A DNA stretch of 64,000 nt from the NCBI RefSeq assembly GCF_001975825.1, contig NZ_MTKN01000047.1, positions 1 to 64,000 of the forward strand, read 5' to 3'. A program made the position numbers and the translations under genes. This DNA is from [Flexibacter] sp. ATCC 35208. GTDB taxonomy: Bacteria > Bacteroidota > Bacteroidia > Chitinophagales > Chitinophagaceae. The notes below the pieces were generated by a model that saw only the letters and a list, made by a program, of their open reading frames with translations, made no database searches and was not told the DNA's origin. Positions 1 to 7,793 of this stretch are shown here, one piece after another. Position 1 is the stretch's first letter; every line of letters starts with the position of its first letter.

Positions 1-1
1 T

Positions 2-15
2 ACCTGTTACAGTCA
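2..15 (-). repeat. tRNA-Ser 3'-region remnant (copy 1)
   Basis: Fourteen bases here repeat the variable-arm/T-arm junction of the intact tRNA-Ser gene at 1812-1896 and recur in a second remnant near 1691-1704. The sequence after it (to about 58) only loosely recalls the rest of the tRNA. It is cut by the window edge, so how much of a tRNA remains to the left is unknown. Confidence 0.5.
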
Positions 16-59
16 AAATCATTCGCGGCATGACCGCCAATTTCGATCTCAAACCTACC

Positions 60-106
60 AAATATTGAAGGCCTTCAGATGGAAAATCTGAAGGCCTTCA
101 ATATTT
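60..106 (-). terminator. Hairpin terminator behind tRNA remnant 1
   Basis: A perfect 21-base inverted repeat (60-80 against 86-106) with a 5-base loop. Its core, GAAGGCCTTCAGAT, is shared with the hairpin behind the intact tRNA-Ser (1750-1779). It sits at the same relative place, just downstream of a tRNA 3' fragment in the leftward direction. The stretch 107-489 holds no gene I can support; one short open stretch near 140-235 ends in a stop but cannot be assigned. Confidence 0.6.
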
Positions 107-489
107 GCTAAACCCGGTCAGTTTATTTAGTGGGCTGCCGGGGTACAACTTTCGAACCAGTTTATAGAAGATTTATCTAAAATTCACGCTTTCATTAGAG
201 ATATTATTCATTCTGAAACTAGTTATTGGTAATTGTGGAATACTCCACCGCCTTGTTACCTCTTAGTTTTGAGTTGAGCTTTATTAAACTTAAGTGTGCA
301 AATACGAACCTGCCGGATTTCACTCAAGGAGCCCTGAGAAGGATGCTTCAACATTTGATTTGCTAATCAGCTACCAATAAAATAACTTCATAAAGTGAAG
401 TAAAAGAAGATGATTTTGGGAGTTGTAAATCACTTTCTTACATTATCATATTGGCCAAAACATAACCTAATTATACGATATCATTCTAA

Positions 490-1533
490 ATGGAAAACGA
501 AAATTCATTTCAATATAACGACATTATTTTCTACAGTACACCTTCAGGAGATATAAGAATTGAAGTAATATTTAATGATGAAACATTTTGGCTTACTCAA
601 AAACGGATGGCCGAATTGTTTGCAGTGGAAGTACCTGCCATTAGTAAGCATCTGAATAATATATATGAGTCGGGAGAGCTGGATAAAGGTTCAACTATTT
701 CCATTTTGGAAACGGTTCAACAAGAAGGGGAAAGGCAGGTAAAACGTAAATTGGAATTTTACAATCTGGATGCAATAATAGCTGTCGGCTACAGGGTAAA
801 TTCAATGCAGGCTACTCAATTTAGAATTTGGGCTACCAGGAACCTGAGAGAATTTATCGTTAAGGGTTTTTTGTTAGATGATGAACGTTTGAAACAAGGG
901 AAGTCATTTGGCAAAGATTATTTTGACGAACTATTGGAACGTATTCGCGAGATACGGGCAAGTGAACGTAGATTTTATCTCAAAATAACCGATATATATG
1001 AACAGTGCAGTATCGACTATAGCAAGGATTCTGAAATAACACAAACCTTTTTCAAGACAGTACAGAATAAATTACATTGGGCTATTACCGGTAAAACAGC
1101 TGCTCAAATTATTGCGGAGCGGGCTAATGCTGACAAGCCCAATATGGGGTTGCAAACATGGAAAAATGCGCCGTCCGGTAAAATACTTAAAACAGATATC
1201 AGTGTTGCGAAGAATTATCTAATTGAAAAGGAAATTAAGGAACTGGAACGTATTGTAACTATGTATCTTGACTTTGCTGAGTTACAAGCATCGAGGCAGA
1301 TTTCTATGAAAATGGCAGATTGGATAAGTCGTTTGGATGCCTTCCTGCAATTTAACGAATATGAGATACTAAAGGATGCTGGCACAGTAAGCCATGCAGT
1401 CACTATTAAGTTAGCCGGTGATGAGTACCAGAAGTTTAGGATAACACAGGACGAAAATTTTGAGAGCGATTTTGATAAAGAGATTTTAAAGATTACGACA
1501 TCTTCCGCTAAAGGACGAAAAAAGAACGTCTGA
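490..1533 (+). CDS. RhuM family protein
   Basis: A 347-residue protein of the virulence RhuM family (COG3943). The N-terminal part carries the family hallmark around residues 32-60 (TFWLTQKRMAELF followed by ISKHLNNIYESGEL), which looks like a small DNA-binding or KilA-N/Bro-like fold. The C-terminal two thirds match the RhuM body, with FRIWATRNLREFI near residue 115. There is no signal peptide. RhuM genes are typical cargo of genomic islands and restriction loci; their molecular role is not established. The gene stands alone between degenerate tRNA-Ser 3' ends, and both it and its surroundings look more AT-rich than the neighbouring core genes, which suggests acquisition by transfer. The start is the first ATG of the open frame, preceded by an AT-rich leader. 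Confidence 0.85.
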   Translation: MENENSFQYNDIIFYSTPSGDIRIEVIFNDETFWLTQKRMAELFAVEVPAISKHLNNIYESGELDKGSTISILETVQQEGERQVKRKLEFYNLDAIIAVGYRVNSMQATQFRIWATRNLREFIVKGFLLDDERLKQGKSFGKDYFDELLERIREIRASERRFYLKITDIYEQCSIDYSKDSEITQTFFKTVQNKLHWAITGKTAAQIIAERANADKPNMGLQTWKNAPSGKILKTDISVAKNYLIEKEIKELERIVTMYLDFAELQASRQISMKMADWISRLDAFLQFNEYEILKDAGTVSHAVTIKLAGDEYQKFRITQDENFESDFDKEILKITTSSAKGRKKNV

Positions 1534-1621
1534 TTAATATCTGCCTATTGAATTATATCAACGGTAATAAGAATCAACTTTATCCGCTAATAATTCTTAG
1601 TGTCGGTTTCGAGTTTTCTAA

Positions 1622-1657
1622 AAAAAGCCTTCAAATCTCACGACTTGAAGGCTTTTT
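1622..1657. terminator. Hairpin terminator between RhuM and tRNA remnant 2
   Basis: Thirteen-base arms (1622-1634 and 1645-1657) pair perfectly around a 10-base loop, with A and T runs at the two ends, so it can terminate in both directions. It shares the AAGCCTTCA core with the other two hairpins of this tRNA neighbourhood and lies downstream of the rightward RhuM gene. Confidence 0.6.
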
Positions 1658-1665
1658 ATTTAGCG

Positions 1666-1704
1666 AAGAAAGAGGGATTCGAACCCCCAAACCTGTTACA
1701 GTCA
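1666..1704 (-). repeat. tRNA-Ser 3'-end direct duplicate (copy 2)
   Basis: This 39-base stretch matches 1814-1852 of the intact tRNA-Ser at 36 positions, covering the acceptor 3' strand, the T-arm and part of the variable arm. The rest of the tRNA (anticodon arm and 5' half) is degenerate or lost. A terminator-like hairpin follows on the left, as it does after the real tRNA. Duplicated tRNA 3' ends are the classic scar of tyrosine-recombinase integration. Confidence 0.7.
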
Positions 1705-1749
1705 GAATAATTTTTGATAAGACCTGCCATTAGATCTCAAATACGAAAG

Positions 1750-1779
1750 AAGCCTTCAGATTTTTACATCTGAAGGCTT
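1750..1779 (-). terminator. tRNA-Ser terminator
   Basis: Twelve-base perfect arms (1750-1761 and 1768-1779) lie about 30 bases beyond the 3' end of tRNA-Ser in its direction of transcription. It is the presumed native terminator of that tRNA. Confidence 0.6.
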
Positions 1780-1811
1780 TAATATTTCCGAAACTGGTCA
1801 AGTTTCTTCGG

Positions 1812-1896
1812 CGGAGAAAGAGGGATTCGAACCCCCGGACCTGTTACAGTCAACGGTTTTCAAGACCGCCGCATTCGACCGCTCTGCCATTTCTCC
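1812..1896 (-). tRNA. tRNA-Ser (anticodon UGA)
   Basis: On the minus strand the gene begins GGAGAAA, which pairs with the 3' TTTCTCC (seven-base acceptor stem) followed by a G discriminator. The anticodon loop reads CTTGAAA between GCGGT and ACCGT, giving anticodon TGA. A long variable arm of class II type and the T-arm GGTTCGAATCC are present. CCA is not encoded. This is the intact member of a small array; degenerate copies lie to its left. Confidence 0.93.
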
Positions 1897-2044
1897 GGTG
1901 CAAAAGTAGGAAACTGGAACAATTTTCAAAAAAAAATTTTCAAGTCCCCCCTCATCACGCACGAAAATCCAACCGTAGTCTGCATTTGCAAAGAAAAAAA
2001 ACCTATTTTTAAGAACTAAAATGTTTACCCGGACGACTTAAAAC

Positions 2045-4075
2045 ATGCTAATTAAGAAATTTTTCCTGTACCACCTGTTGGTGCTGGCTCTTATGAAAAC
2101 TGCTACAGCGCAAACCTGTACCTCCATCGGCCAGACTCCCTCCACCGCCTTCCCGGTCTGTGGTACAAAATCTTTTATTCAGCAATCCGTCCCCGTCTGT
2201 GTCACCCACGAAATTCCCGGACCAAATTGTAACGTGCCCGGCGATGGCACCCACACAGACGTCAATCCTTACTGGTATAAATTCACCTGCTATACTTCCG
2301 GCACCCTGGGCTTTACCATCACCCCCAATACATTATCCGACGACTACGACTGGCAGATCTTCGACATCACCAACAAAACAGCTGATGCTGTTTTTACTGA
2401 TAAGTCATTGTATGTCTGTATGAACTGGTCAGGCGAAGGCGGTAAAACCGGCGCCTCTTCTGCCGGCACCTCCCTGGATGTATGTGGTGGCTATGGACAG
2501 CCACTCTTCAGTAAGATGCCCACCATCACCAAAGGACATAACTACCTGTTACTAATCAGTCACTTCGATGGCGATTCGCAAAGCGGGTACAGCCTTTCCT
2601 TCGATGGCGGTACCGCAGATATTACAGATCCGACTGTTCCGGAATTACAGTCAGCAACTTACCGCTGTCTCAATAATACCATCAAGGTGGCCCTCACCAA
2701 AAAGGTCAATTGTACGACCCTCGCTGCAGATGGCAGTGACTTTACTTTCGTAACCACAGGCGGTTACCAGGTAACCGGCGCTTCCAGCACACAGTGTAGT
2801 AATGGGTTCGACCTGGATACCATCACGCTCACCCTCAATACCACACTGCCTTCCGGAGATTATATCATTGCCGCTCAGGCAGGTACAGATGGCAATACAT
2901 TGGCGAATACCTGTGGCAACCCGGTACCTGTGGGTGATACGTTGCATTTCCATATTGGCACGCCATCAGTGGTCACCACCGTTTCGGATGTAACTACCGG
3001 CTGTGCTCCGGACCAGTTAAAAGTAGGACTATCCTCCCCGGTACGATGTGGATCTATCGCGGCCGATGGTAGCGACTTTACCATAAGCGGACCCACAACA
3101 GTGAGTATTACAGCCGCTTATGGCCTTTGTGACAGCGATAACCTGACGGATACAATCGTGCTGCAACTCTCCCGCCCTATCTATACAAAGGGCAATTATA
3201 GCGTCACTATCAAAAACGGCAGTGACGGCAACACCTTGCTAGGTGAATGTGGCCAGTCGGTACTATATCCTCAAACCACTGTTTTTCATACGGCCGATAC
3301 CGTAAATGCGGCTTTCTCTTACACCAGGAATATCAATTGTAAGATCAGTACCATTGATTTTTCGCATGATGGCGCCCACGATGTAAACAGCTGGCTATGG
3401 ACATTTGAAGATAGTTCCACCGCTACCACACAGGAAGTGGTGAAGGTGTATAATTCCTTTGGCGTCAAAACCGCACAACTGATAGTGTCCAACGGTGTAT
3501 GTACAGATACCGCATTTACCAGCATCACCTTTGAAAAAACACTGGGCGCCTACTTCACAGTAGATCCTGGACCATACTGTCCACTGGATGTAGTGATGGC
3601 GAAAGACAGTAGTTATGGCAATATCATCCGTTACTACTGGGATTATGGCAATGGGGTAACCAGCGTCAGCCCATCTGCAGAGCCACAACAATACTTCCCG
3701 ACCAGCAGGGAGCAACAATACCTGATCCGGTTAATTGTGGAAGACGAACTCCATTGCAAGGACACTGCCGATCATTACATTACAGCTGTAACGAGTTGTT
3801 ATATAGATGTTCCGAATGCATTTTCTCCCAATAATGATGGAGTGAATGATTATCTTTATCCACTGAACGCATACAAAGCGATAGACCTGTATTTTGCTGT
3901 ATATAACCGCGTAGGACAACTGGTATTTGAAACCACCGACTGGACCAAACGGTGGGACGGAAATGTAAAGGGACAACCTGCCGATATTGGCACTTATGTG
4001 TGGATGCTCAGGTACACAGTGAAAGATTCCGGAAAGAAGATTTTTAGAAAAGGGACAGCCACCCTGATAAGATAA
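2045..4075 (+). CDS. Secreted T9SS substrate with PKD domains and type B sorting domain
   Basis: A 676-residue secreted protein. Residues 1-22 form a signal peptide ending in TATAQ. Two related modules of about 100 residues follow (roughly 200-300 and 310-405), each with a CxTxAADGSDF-type motif, resembling repeated immunoglobulin-like or bacterial Ig modules. Two PKD-like domains lie at about 420-500 (LWTFEDSS) and 500-585 (YYWDYGNG). The last 80 residues are a gliding-motility/T9SS type B C-terminal domain, starting at FSPNNDGVNDYLYP and ending in a basic tail, which sends the protein to the surface through the type IX system. Cys-rich pairs in the N-terminal region suggest disulfides outside the cell. 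No enzyme domain is visible, so it is probably an adhesin or structural surface protein. It lies 22 bases before the amidohydrolase, possibly co-transcribed. Confidence 0.87.
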   Translation: MLIKKFFLYHLLVLALMKTATAQTCTSIGQTPSTAFPVCGTKSFIQQSVPVCVTHEIPGPNCNVPGDGTHTDVNPYWYKFTCYTSGTLGFTITPNTLSDDYDWQIFDITNKTADAVFTDKSLYVCMNWSGEGGKTGASSAGTSLDVCGGYGQPLFSKMPTITKGHNYLLLISHFDGDSQSGYSLSFDGGTADITDPTVPELQSATYRCLNNTIKVALTKKVNCTTLAADGSDFTFVTTGGYQVTGASSTQCSNGFDLDTITLTLNTTLPSGDYIIAAQAGTDGNTLANTCGNPVPVGDTLHFHIGTPSVVTTVSDVTTGCAPDQLKVGLSSPVRCGSIAADGSDFTISGPTTVSITAAYGLCDSDNLTDTIVLQLSRPIYTKGNYSVTIKNGSDGNTLLGECGQSVLYPQTTVFHTADTVNAAFSYTRNINCKISTIDFSHDGAHDVNSWLWTFEDSSTATTQEVVKVYNSFGVKTAQLIVSNGVCTDTAFTSITFEKTLGAYFTVDPGPYCPLDVVMAKDSSYGNIIRYYWDYGNGVTSVSPSAEPQQYFPTSREQQYLIRLIVEDELHCKDTADHYITAVTSCYIDVPNAFSPNNDGVNDYLYPLNAYKAIDLYFAVYNRVGQLVFETTDWTKRWDGNVKGQPADIGTYVWMLRYTVKDSGKKIFRKGTATLIR

Positions 4076-4097
4076 GATAACCTAAATTAAATTTACG

Positions 4098-5804
4098 ATG
4101 AAGAGCCCTTGTTTGCTGCTGGCAGCACTATGCCTGACTGTGTCAGCAGCAGCCCAGACGATTTGCATTGCCCATGTGAACATGATAGATGTGAAAAAGA
4201 ATGTGACCCTGCCAGACCAAACCATTATAATTACAAAGGATCGCATTGTCACCACCGGCCCTGCAAATAAAGTAAAAGCCCCCGCTGATGCCACCGTCAT
4301 TGATGGCACAGGCAAGTATATCATGCCGGGGATGACAGATGCACATATTCACTTCTTTCAGAGTGGAGGTTTGTATACACGCCCTGATGCGATCAACCTG
4401 ACCAATTATCATCCTTATCAAAAAGACCAGGATTATGTAAAAGCAAACCTGAGCGACCTCATGGCGAGATACCTGGCTTGTGGGATTACGTCTGTCATAG
4501 ATGTAGGTGGTCCCATGGCTAATTTTGAAATCAGGGACAGAGCGAATAGCGATTCCGCAGCGCCGACAACATGGGTGACGGGCCCCCTGGTTTCTACCTA
4601 CCTGCCGCAGAGACTGGATGAAAAAGATCCGCCGATTGTGAAAGTGACCTCTCCGGAAGAAGCGAAGAGACAGGTGCAAAAAGAGCTGCCTTATAAACCG
4701 GATTTTATCAAGATATGGTATATCGTCTATTCCGGACATAAAGCGGATAGTACTTTGCCCATTGTGAAGGCCGCTATTGCAGAAAGCCATGCCAATGGAC
4801 TGAAAGTAGCAGTGCATGCTACACAGTACGAAACAGCCAGACTCGCGGTAGCGGCGGGTGCCGATATTCTCGTACATAGTGTGGATGATGCTGTTATGGA
4901 TGGTGGCATGCTGAAGATGCTGAAGGATAAACATATCCTGTATATTCCAACACTGAGGGTGATGGATGGATATTACAGGGCAATGATACAACGACAGCCA
5001 TTTACCACGCATGAACTGGCCTATAGTGATCCTTTTATGCTGGGTACGCTGACTGATTTGCTGCATATGCCTGAAGCATATGATTATAAAGCGGCGCGTG
5101 GTTTTATTCATGTACCGAACAAAGCAGATACGATTATGGCCACTAATTTAAAACTGGCTCAGGATGCAGGTGTATTGGTAGCGGCAGGTACGGATGCGGG
5201 AAATATTGGTACTCTGCATGCCAGTTCTTTTCTGGAAGATTTGTTGGCCATGCAAAAAGTGGGTTTGAGTAATGCTGAGATTATTAAGGATGCGACATTG
5301 AATGCAGCGATCGGTTTTGGAAAAGAGAAAGATTATGGGAGTATAGAGAAAGGGAAAATCGCTGACCTGATCTTGTTGGAAAAGGATCCTTTACTCGATC
5401 TGAATGTGTTGGGGAACGTATCGATGACTATTCATAATGGAAAGATCTTTACTAAAGAAAAATTATTGCCGGTGACACCGGAGATACTCGCACAGCAACA
5501 ACTGAATGCGTATAATGCGGGGAACCTGGAAGCTTTTCTGGCGCCTTATAGTGATAGTGTGAAGATCTATGATCAGGCAAGTGGTAAATTGTTACTGGAA
5601 GGTAAAGAGGCGATGAGGAAAAGTTATGGACCGCTTTTTAAAGCAGCACCGGAATTACATTGTCAGGTGGTGAAGAGGATTGTGGCAGGGAATACAGTAG
5701 TGGATGAGGAACGGGTAACGGGGATAAAAGATAAGGCGCTGACAGCGGTAGTGATTTATACTATTGATCATGATAAAATAGTGAAAGTTGCAATGGCGAT
5801 GTAG
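4098..5804 (+). CDS. Secreted amidohydrolase family protein with C-terminal NTF2-like domain
   Basis: A 568-residue exported metal-dependent hydrolase of the imidazolonepropionase-like amidohydrolase group (COG1228). The signal peptide ends at SAAAQ (residue 20). The metal-binding HxH lies at 83-85 (DAHIHFF), a candidate carbamylated lysine in FIKIWY near 205, further histidines in VHAT (about 240) and HSVDD (about 262), and the catalytic aspartate in GTDAG (about 367). Residues from about 455 on (AYNAGNLEAFLAPYSDSVKIYD) look like a SnoaL/DUF4440 NTF2-fold domain, an uncommon addition. The substrate cannot be told; relatives cleave dipeptides, cyclic imides or small amides. It acts in the periplasm. 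The start ATG is 22 bases after the preceding stop. Confidence 0.85.
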   Translation: MKSPCLLLAALCLTVSAAAQTICIAHVNMIDVKKNVTLPDQTIIITKDRIVTTGPANKVKAPADATVIDGTGKYIMPGMTDAHIHFFQSGGLYTRPDAINLTNYHPYQKDQDYVKANLSDLMARYLACGITSVIDVGGPMANFEIRDRANSDSAAPTTWVTGPLVSTYLPQRLDEKDPPIVKVTSPEEAKRQVQKELPYKPDFIKIWYIVYSGHKADSTLPIVKAAIAESHANGLKVAVHATQYETARLAVAAGADILVHSVDDAVMDGGMLKMLKDKHILYIPTLRVMDGYYRAMIQRQPFTTHELAYSDPFMLGTLTDLLHMPEAYDYKAARGFIHVPNKADTIMATNLKLAQDAGVLVAAGTDAGNIGTLHASSFLEDLLAMQKVGLSNAEIIKDATLNAAIGFGKEKDYGSIEKGKIADLILLEKDPLLDLNVLGNVSMTIHNGKIFTKEKLLPVTPEILAQQQLNAYNAGNLEAFLAPYSDSVKIYDQASGKLLLEGKEAMRKSYGPLFKAAPELHCQVVKRIVAGNTVVDEERVTGIKDKALTAVVIYTIDHDKIVKVAMAM

Positions 5805-5861
5805 GATTGTTGCAGTGGGATAGTGTAAATTGATTGCTTTATTACCTTCAAAATAACATGT

Positions 5862-5990
5862 ATGAAAAAGCAACAAGCGAAAAAGCTGAACCTGCAGAAG
5901 ATTAAAATTGCAAATCTGAATGTGAGTAAAGGTGAGAAGAATGTAGCGCCGACTACTACGGTTTGGTTGAGTTTGAAGAATCTTTGCTGA
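5862..5990 (+). CDS. Putative class I lanthipeptide-like precursor peptide
   Basis: A 42-codon gene reading MKKQQAKKLNLQKIKIANLN for its first 20 residues, then a GEKN region and the C-terminal part APTTTVWLSLKNLC. The lysine-rich start and the KLNLQKxKIANLN pattern match the leader of Bacteroidota class I lanthipeptide precursors (pinensin-like leaders of Chitinophaga). The C-terminal part has three Thr, one Ser and a terminal Cys that could form one (methyl)lanthionine ring. A strong terminator follows within 20 bases, so it forms a compact unit. No dehydratase, cyclase, protease or exporter gene is in the window, so it would be an orphan precursor matured elsewhere. The call rests on leader resemblance only. 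Confidence 0.6.
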   Translation: MKKQQAKKLNLQKIKIANLNVSKGEKNVAPTTTVWLSLKNLC

Positions 5991-6007
5991 GTGATTAAAT
6001 CATTGTC

Positions 6008-6055
6008 AAAATGAGAATGGGATTGGCTTAAAAGTCAATCCCATTCTCATTTTTT
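6008..6055 (+). terminator. Strong terminator after the precursor peptide
   Basis: Perfect 18-base arms (6008-6025 and 6036-6053) with a 10-base loop, followed by a T run. It ends the transcript of the small peptide gene and perhaps of the amidohydrolase. Confidence 0.85.
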
Positions 6056-6117
6056 GTGCAATATCATTCATTATTATGGACTTTAAAAAAAACATACGAC
6101 ATTTGAAAGAAATGAAA

Positions 6118-6163
6118 AAGCCCGCCATCCGACCAAAGATAAAACGGGCTTTTATTTTGTAAC
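6118..6163 (+). terminator. Terminator-like hairpin (AAAGCCCG...CGGGCTTT)
   Basis: Short arms AAAGCCCG and CGGGCTTT separated by about 20 bases and followed by TTATTTTG. A second small hairpin, TGCAGGG/CCCTGCA, lies at about 6171-6188. Together with the hairpin near 6330-6358 (GGCCTGGG/CCTGGGCC with G-U pairs) this stretch from 5991 to 6488 is unusually rich in hairpins. It holds no gene other than the doubtful one at 6199. Confidence 0.4.
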
Positions 6164-6198
6164 CTGCAGGGCCGTAACCCTGCAAAAAATTTGAGATA

Positions 6199-6303
6199 AT
6201 GAAAAAGAAACGAAAACCTCCGCGATGTTTTTGGGAGGTATTCCCTATTATTTTAAAATTGTTACCGGTCATTATTGATTTATTACACAATCATCGATGG
6301 TAA
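6199..6303 (+). CDS. Possible small hydrophobic peptide
   Basis: A 34-residue frame with a basic start (MKKKRKPPRCFWEV) followed by a hydrophobic segment (FPIILKLLPVIIDLL) and a polar end. The pattern, basic head plus one short membrane helix, is like small membrane peptides, including type I toxins, but chance cannot be excluded. It lies between two hairpins with no clear partner RNA. Confidence 0.25.
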   Translation: MKKKRKPPRCFWEVFPIILKLLPVIIDLLHNHRW

Positions 6304-6488
6304 CAGAAAAATTTAATTACATTCATCATAAACGGCCTGGGAATTCCTTCCTGGGCCTTTTCTATTTCATTGATACCAAAGATAAGAATATATTCATAAT
6401 TACACTCCGATTATCAACTCAGAAAATATTTATACAAAAATGATAATTTCAATATCATATCCAATTTAATTTCGCCAACATCAGCAAG

Positions 6489-6728
6489 CTATTTTGCAGC
6501 TTTTTTTTCTTCAATCATTCTCTCAGCAAGATGAATAAGGTCTTCATTATAATATTTATTCTCTTTATCAAACGCAGCCCAAACGGTATTTCTATGGAAT
6601 GGTCTGCCATCTTCTCTCAATTCACCACTACGCTCTTCAATAGCTTTAAGAGTGATCCGATAGTTTTTCAATTTAGCTCGAACAATCCCCTTCTTTACTT
6701 TTTGCTGGCGGGTGGTTAATACGGACAT
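6489..6728 (-). CDS. Small basic hypothetical protein, divergent partner of the HTH regulator
   Basis: A 79-residue protein with a lysine/arginine-rich first half (TTRQQKVKKGIVRAKLKNY) and a stretch HRNTVWAAFDKENKYYNEDL that resembles the recognition region of small phage-type DNA-binding proteins. I do not recognise a named family. It is transcribed away from the gene at 6898, with 169 bases between the two starts that are packed with repeated TCACTGTGA-like motifs. This is the classic layout of a cI/cro-like switch or an antitoxin with its regulator. The start chosen is the first ATG, at 6728. Confidence 0.6.
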   Translation of the reverse strand: MSVLTTRQQKVKKGIVRAKLKNYRITLKAIEERSGELREDGRPFHRNTVWAAFDKENKYYNEDLIHLAERMIEEKKAAK

Positions 6729-6760
6729 GAGTAATTTTTATATTTATATTTGCTAAAATC

Positions 6761-6878
6761 TCACTGTGAAAATCACTATGGAAAATACTGTGATAAATAC
6801 CGTGAAATTCACTGTGGACGTGATACAATAAGATTTAAATTCATCAAATTATTCAACGTGAAATTACAGTTTTTCTGT
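6761..6878. promoter_or_regulatory. Operator array between divergent regulators
   Basis: Within about 120 bases the GTGA-containing motif recurs: TCACTGTGA at 6761, TACTGTGATA at 6786, TACCGTGAA at 6798, TTCACTGTGG at 6808, ACGTGATA at 6818 and AACGTGAAA at 6855. The 13-base string AAAATCACTATGG occurs at 6769-6781 and again at 6889-6901, where it contains the start codon of the rightward gene. A small inverted repeat, ACAGttttTCTGT-like, lies at 6866-6878. The spacing and shared core point to cooperative repressor binding. Confidence 0.6.
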
Positions 6879-6897
6879 ATAAAAATAAAAAATCACT

Positions 6898-7311
6898 ATG
6901 GCAGCAAACCAGCTAACTGAACGGTTTATAGACCTTTTTAATATCCTGAAAAAAATTAAAGGACTTCCTGCTAACAAAATTTTAGCTTCAGAACTGGGAT
7001 ATAAAACTGGAAATTCAATTACTGAAATCTCAAAAGGAAGGCAGAATATTACATTAAAAGCAGTTCAGGCTTTCTGTGATATTTACGGAAAAAAATATGG
7101 TTTTTCTATTGACTATTTTATTAGAAGTGAAGGAAGCCAATCAGAAATAAAAACCTTGATCGAAGAAGAAAGAATTACACGCGAATTTTATATGGATCAA
7201 TTTGCTGAACTAAAAATGGAGCTTGCCGAGTTAAAAGGCCAATCATTCTCCCGGGAAGATTATAGAAAAAAACTATCAGCAAAATTAAAGGCCAAACTTC
7301 AGGGGGATTAA
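6898..7311 (+). CDS. Helix-turn-helix transcriptional regulator with coiled-coil tail
   Basis: A 137-residue protein. Residues 10-75 form a helix-turn-helix: the segment ASELGYKTGNSITEISKGRQ is the turn and recognition helix region, then NITLKAVQAFCDIYG. Residues 85-137 are charged and predicted helical (EEERITREFYMDQFAELKMELAELKG), probably a coiled coil for oligomerisation. It resembles Bacteroidota XRE-like regulators of mobile elements. The operator array lies directly upstream, and one repeat copy overlaps the start codon, which suggests autoregulation. It is AT-rich like the preceding gene. Confidence 0.75.
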   Translation: MAANQLTERFIDLFNILKKIKGLPANKILASELGYKTGNSITEISKGRQNITLKAVQAFCDIYGKKYGFSIDYFIRSEGSQSEIKTLIEEERITREFYMDQFAELKMELAELKGQSFSREDYRKKLSAKLKAKLQGD

Positions 7312-7314
7312 ATA

Positions 7315-7725
7315 TTACATCAACTCCAACTCCTCCCCTGTCAAACCATAAAACAAATTCTGCAACTGATGCACATACACCATTGACCTCCCATACGGCA
7401 CCAACCCTGCCGGTGACTCTGCCAGCATTTGAAAAGAATACCCCTCATCCCGGATATAAACACTATCCTTGTGCGTATACCGATAAGAATATACGTTGAT
7501 ATCCTCCCCATACTCCCGCTCCCCCCTCACAAAACCCAACGCATTCAACTGATCCACCTCCAACTTTAACGGATTCACTTTTGCCAATGGCAACTTGCTT
7601 TTCGGCAGACAGGAATTATAGACATACCCTTCCAATATACCTTCTATTTTGAAAGTAGTTTCATTCATATACAAATCATAGTAATAAACTAAATTCCCCA
7701 CACGGATGTCTGTATCTGCTATCAT
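7315..7725 (-). CDS. Hypothetical phage-type Bacteroidota protein
   Basis: A 136-residue cytoplasmic protein with an N-terminal RVGNLVYYYD segment and a C-terminal HQLQNLFYGLTGEELEL. This pairing (RVGNLV ... HxLQNLYxxLTGEEL) is common in short uncharacterised proteins of Bacteroidota genomes and prophages. The function is unknown. It lies 3 bases beyond and converges on the HTH gene, so the two may belong to the same acquired block. Confidence 0.7.
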   Translation of the reverse strand: MIADTDIRVGNLVYYYDLYMNETTFKIEGILEGYVYNSCLPKSKLPLAKVNPLKLEVDQLNALGFVRGEREYGEDINVYSYRYTHKDSVYIRDEGYSFQMLAESPAGLVPYGRSMVYVHQLQNLFYGLTGEELELM

Positions 7726-7793
7726 TTACAAAACTTTGTTATGCAATTATAGGTATTTTGTCTATTTTGACGACCTACTAATTTTAATTATTG

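Noticed and set aside
140-235. Short open stretch ending ...IIHSETSYW
   Set aside because: About 30 codons after a stop, no start codon and no recognised family; could be the tail of a lost gene but cannot be supported.
1548-1733. 61-codon plus-strand frame across the tRNA remnants
   Set aside because: It consists of terminator hairpin and antisense tRNA-Ser sequence, so the frame is a by-product of those elements.
4143-5111. 322-codon minus-strand frame inside the amidohydrolase gene
   Set aside because: It lies fully antisense to a gene with clear family motifs, and its translation shows no domain-like pattern.
6072-6163. 28-codon frame starting MDFKKNIRHLKEMKK
   Set aside because: Its second half is the AAAGCCCG/CGGGCTTT hairpin, so a coding role is unlikely.
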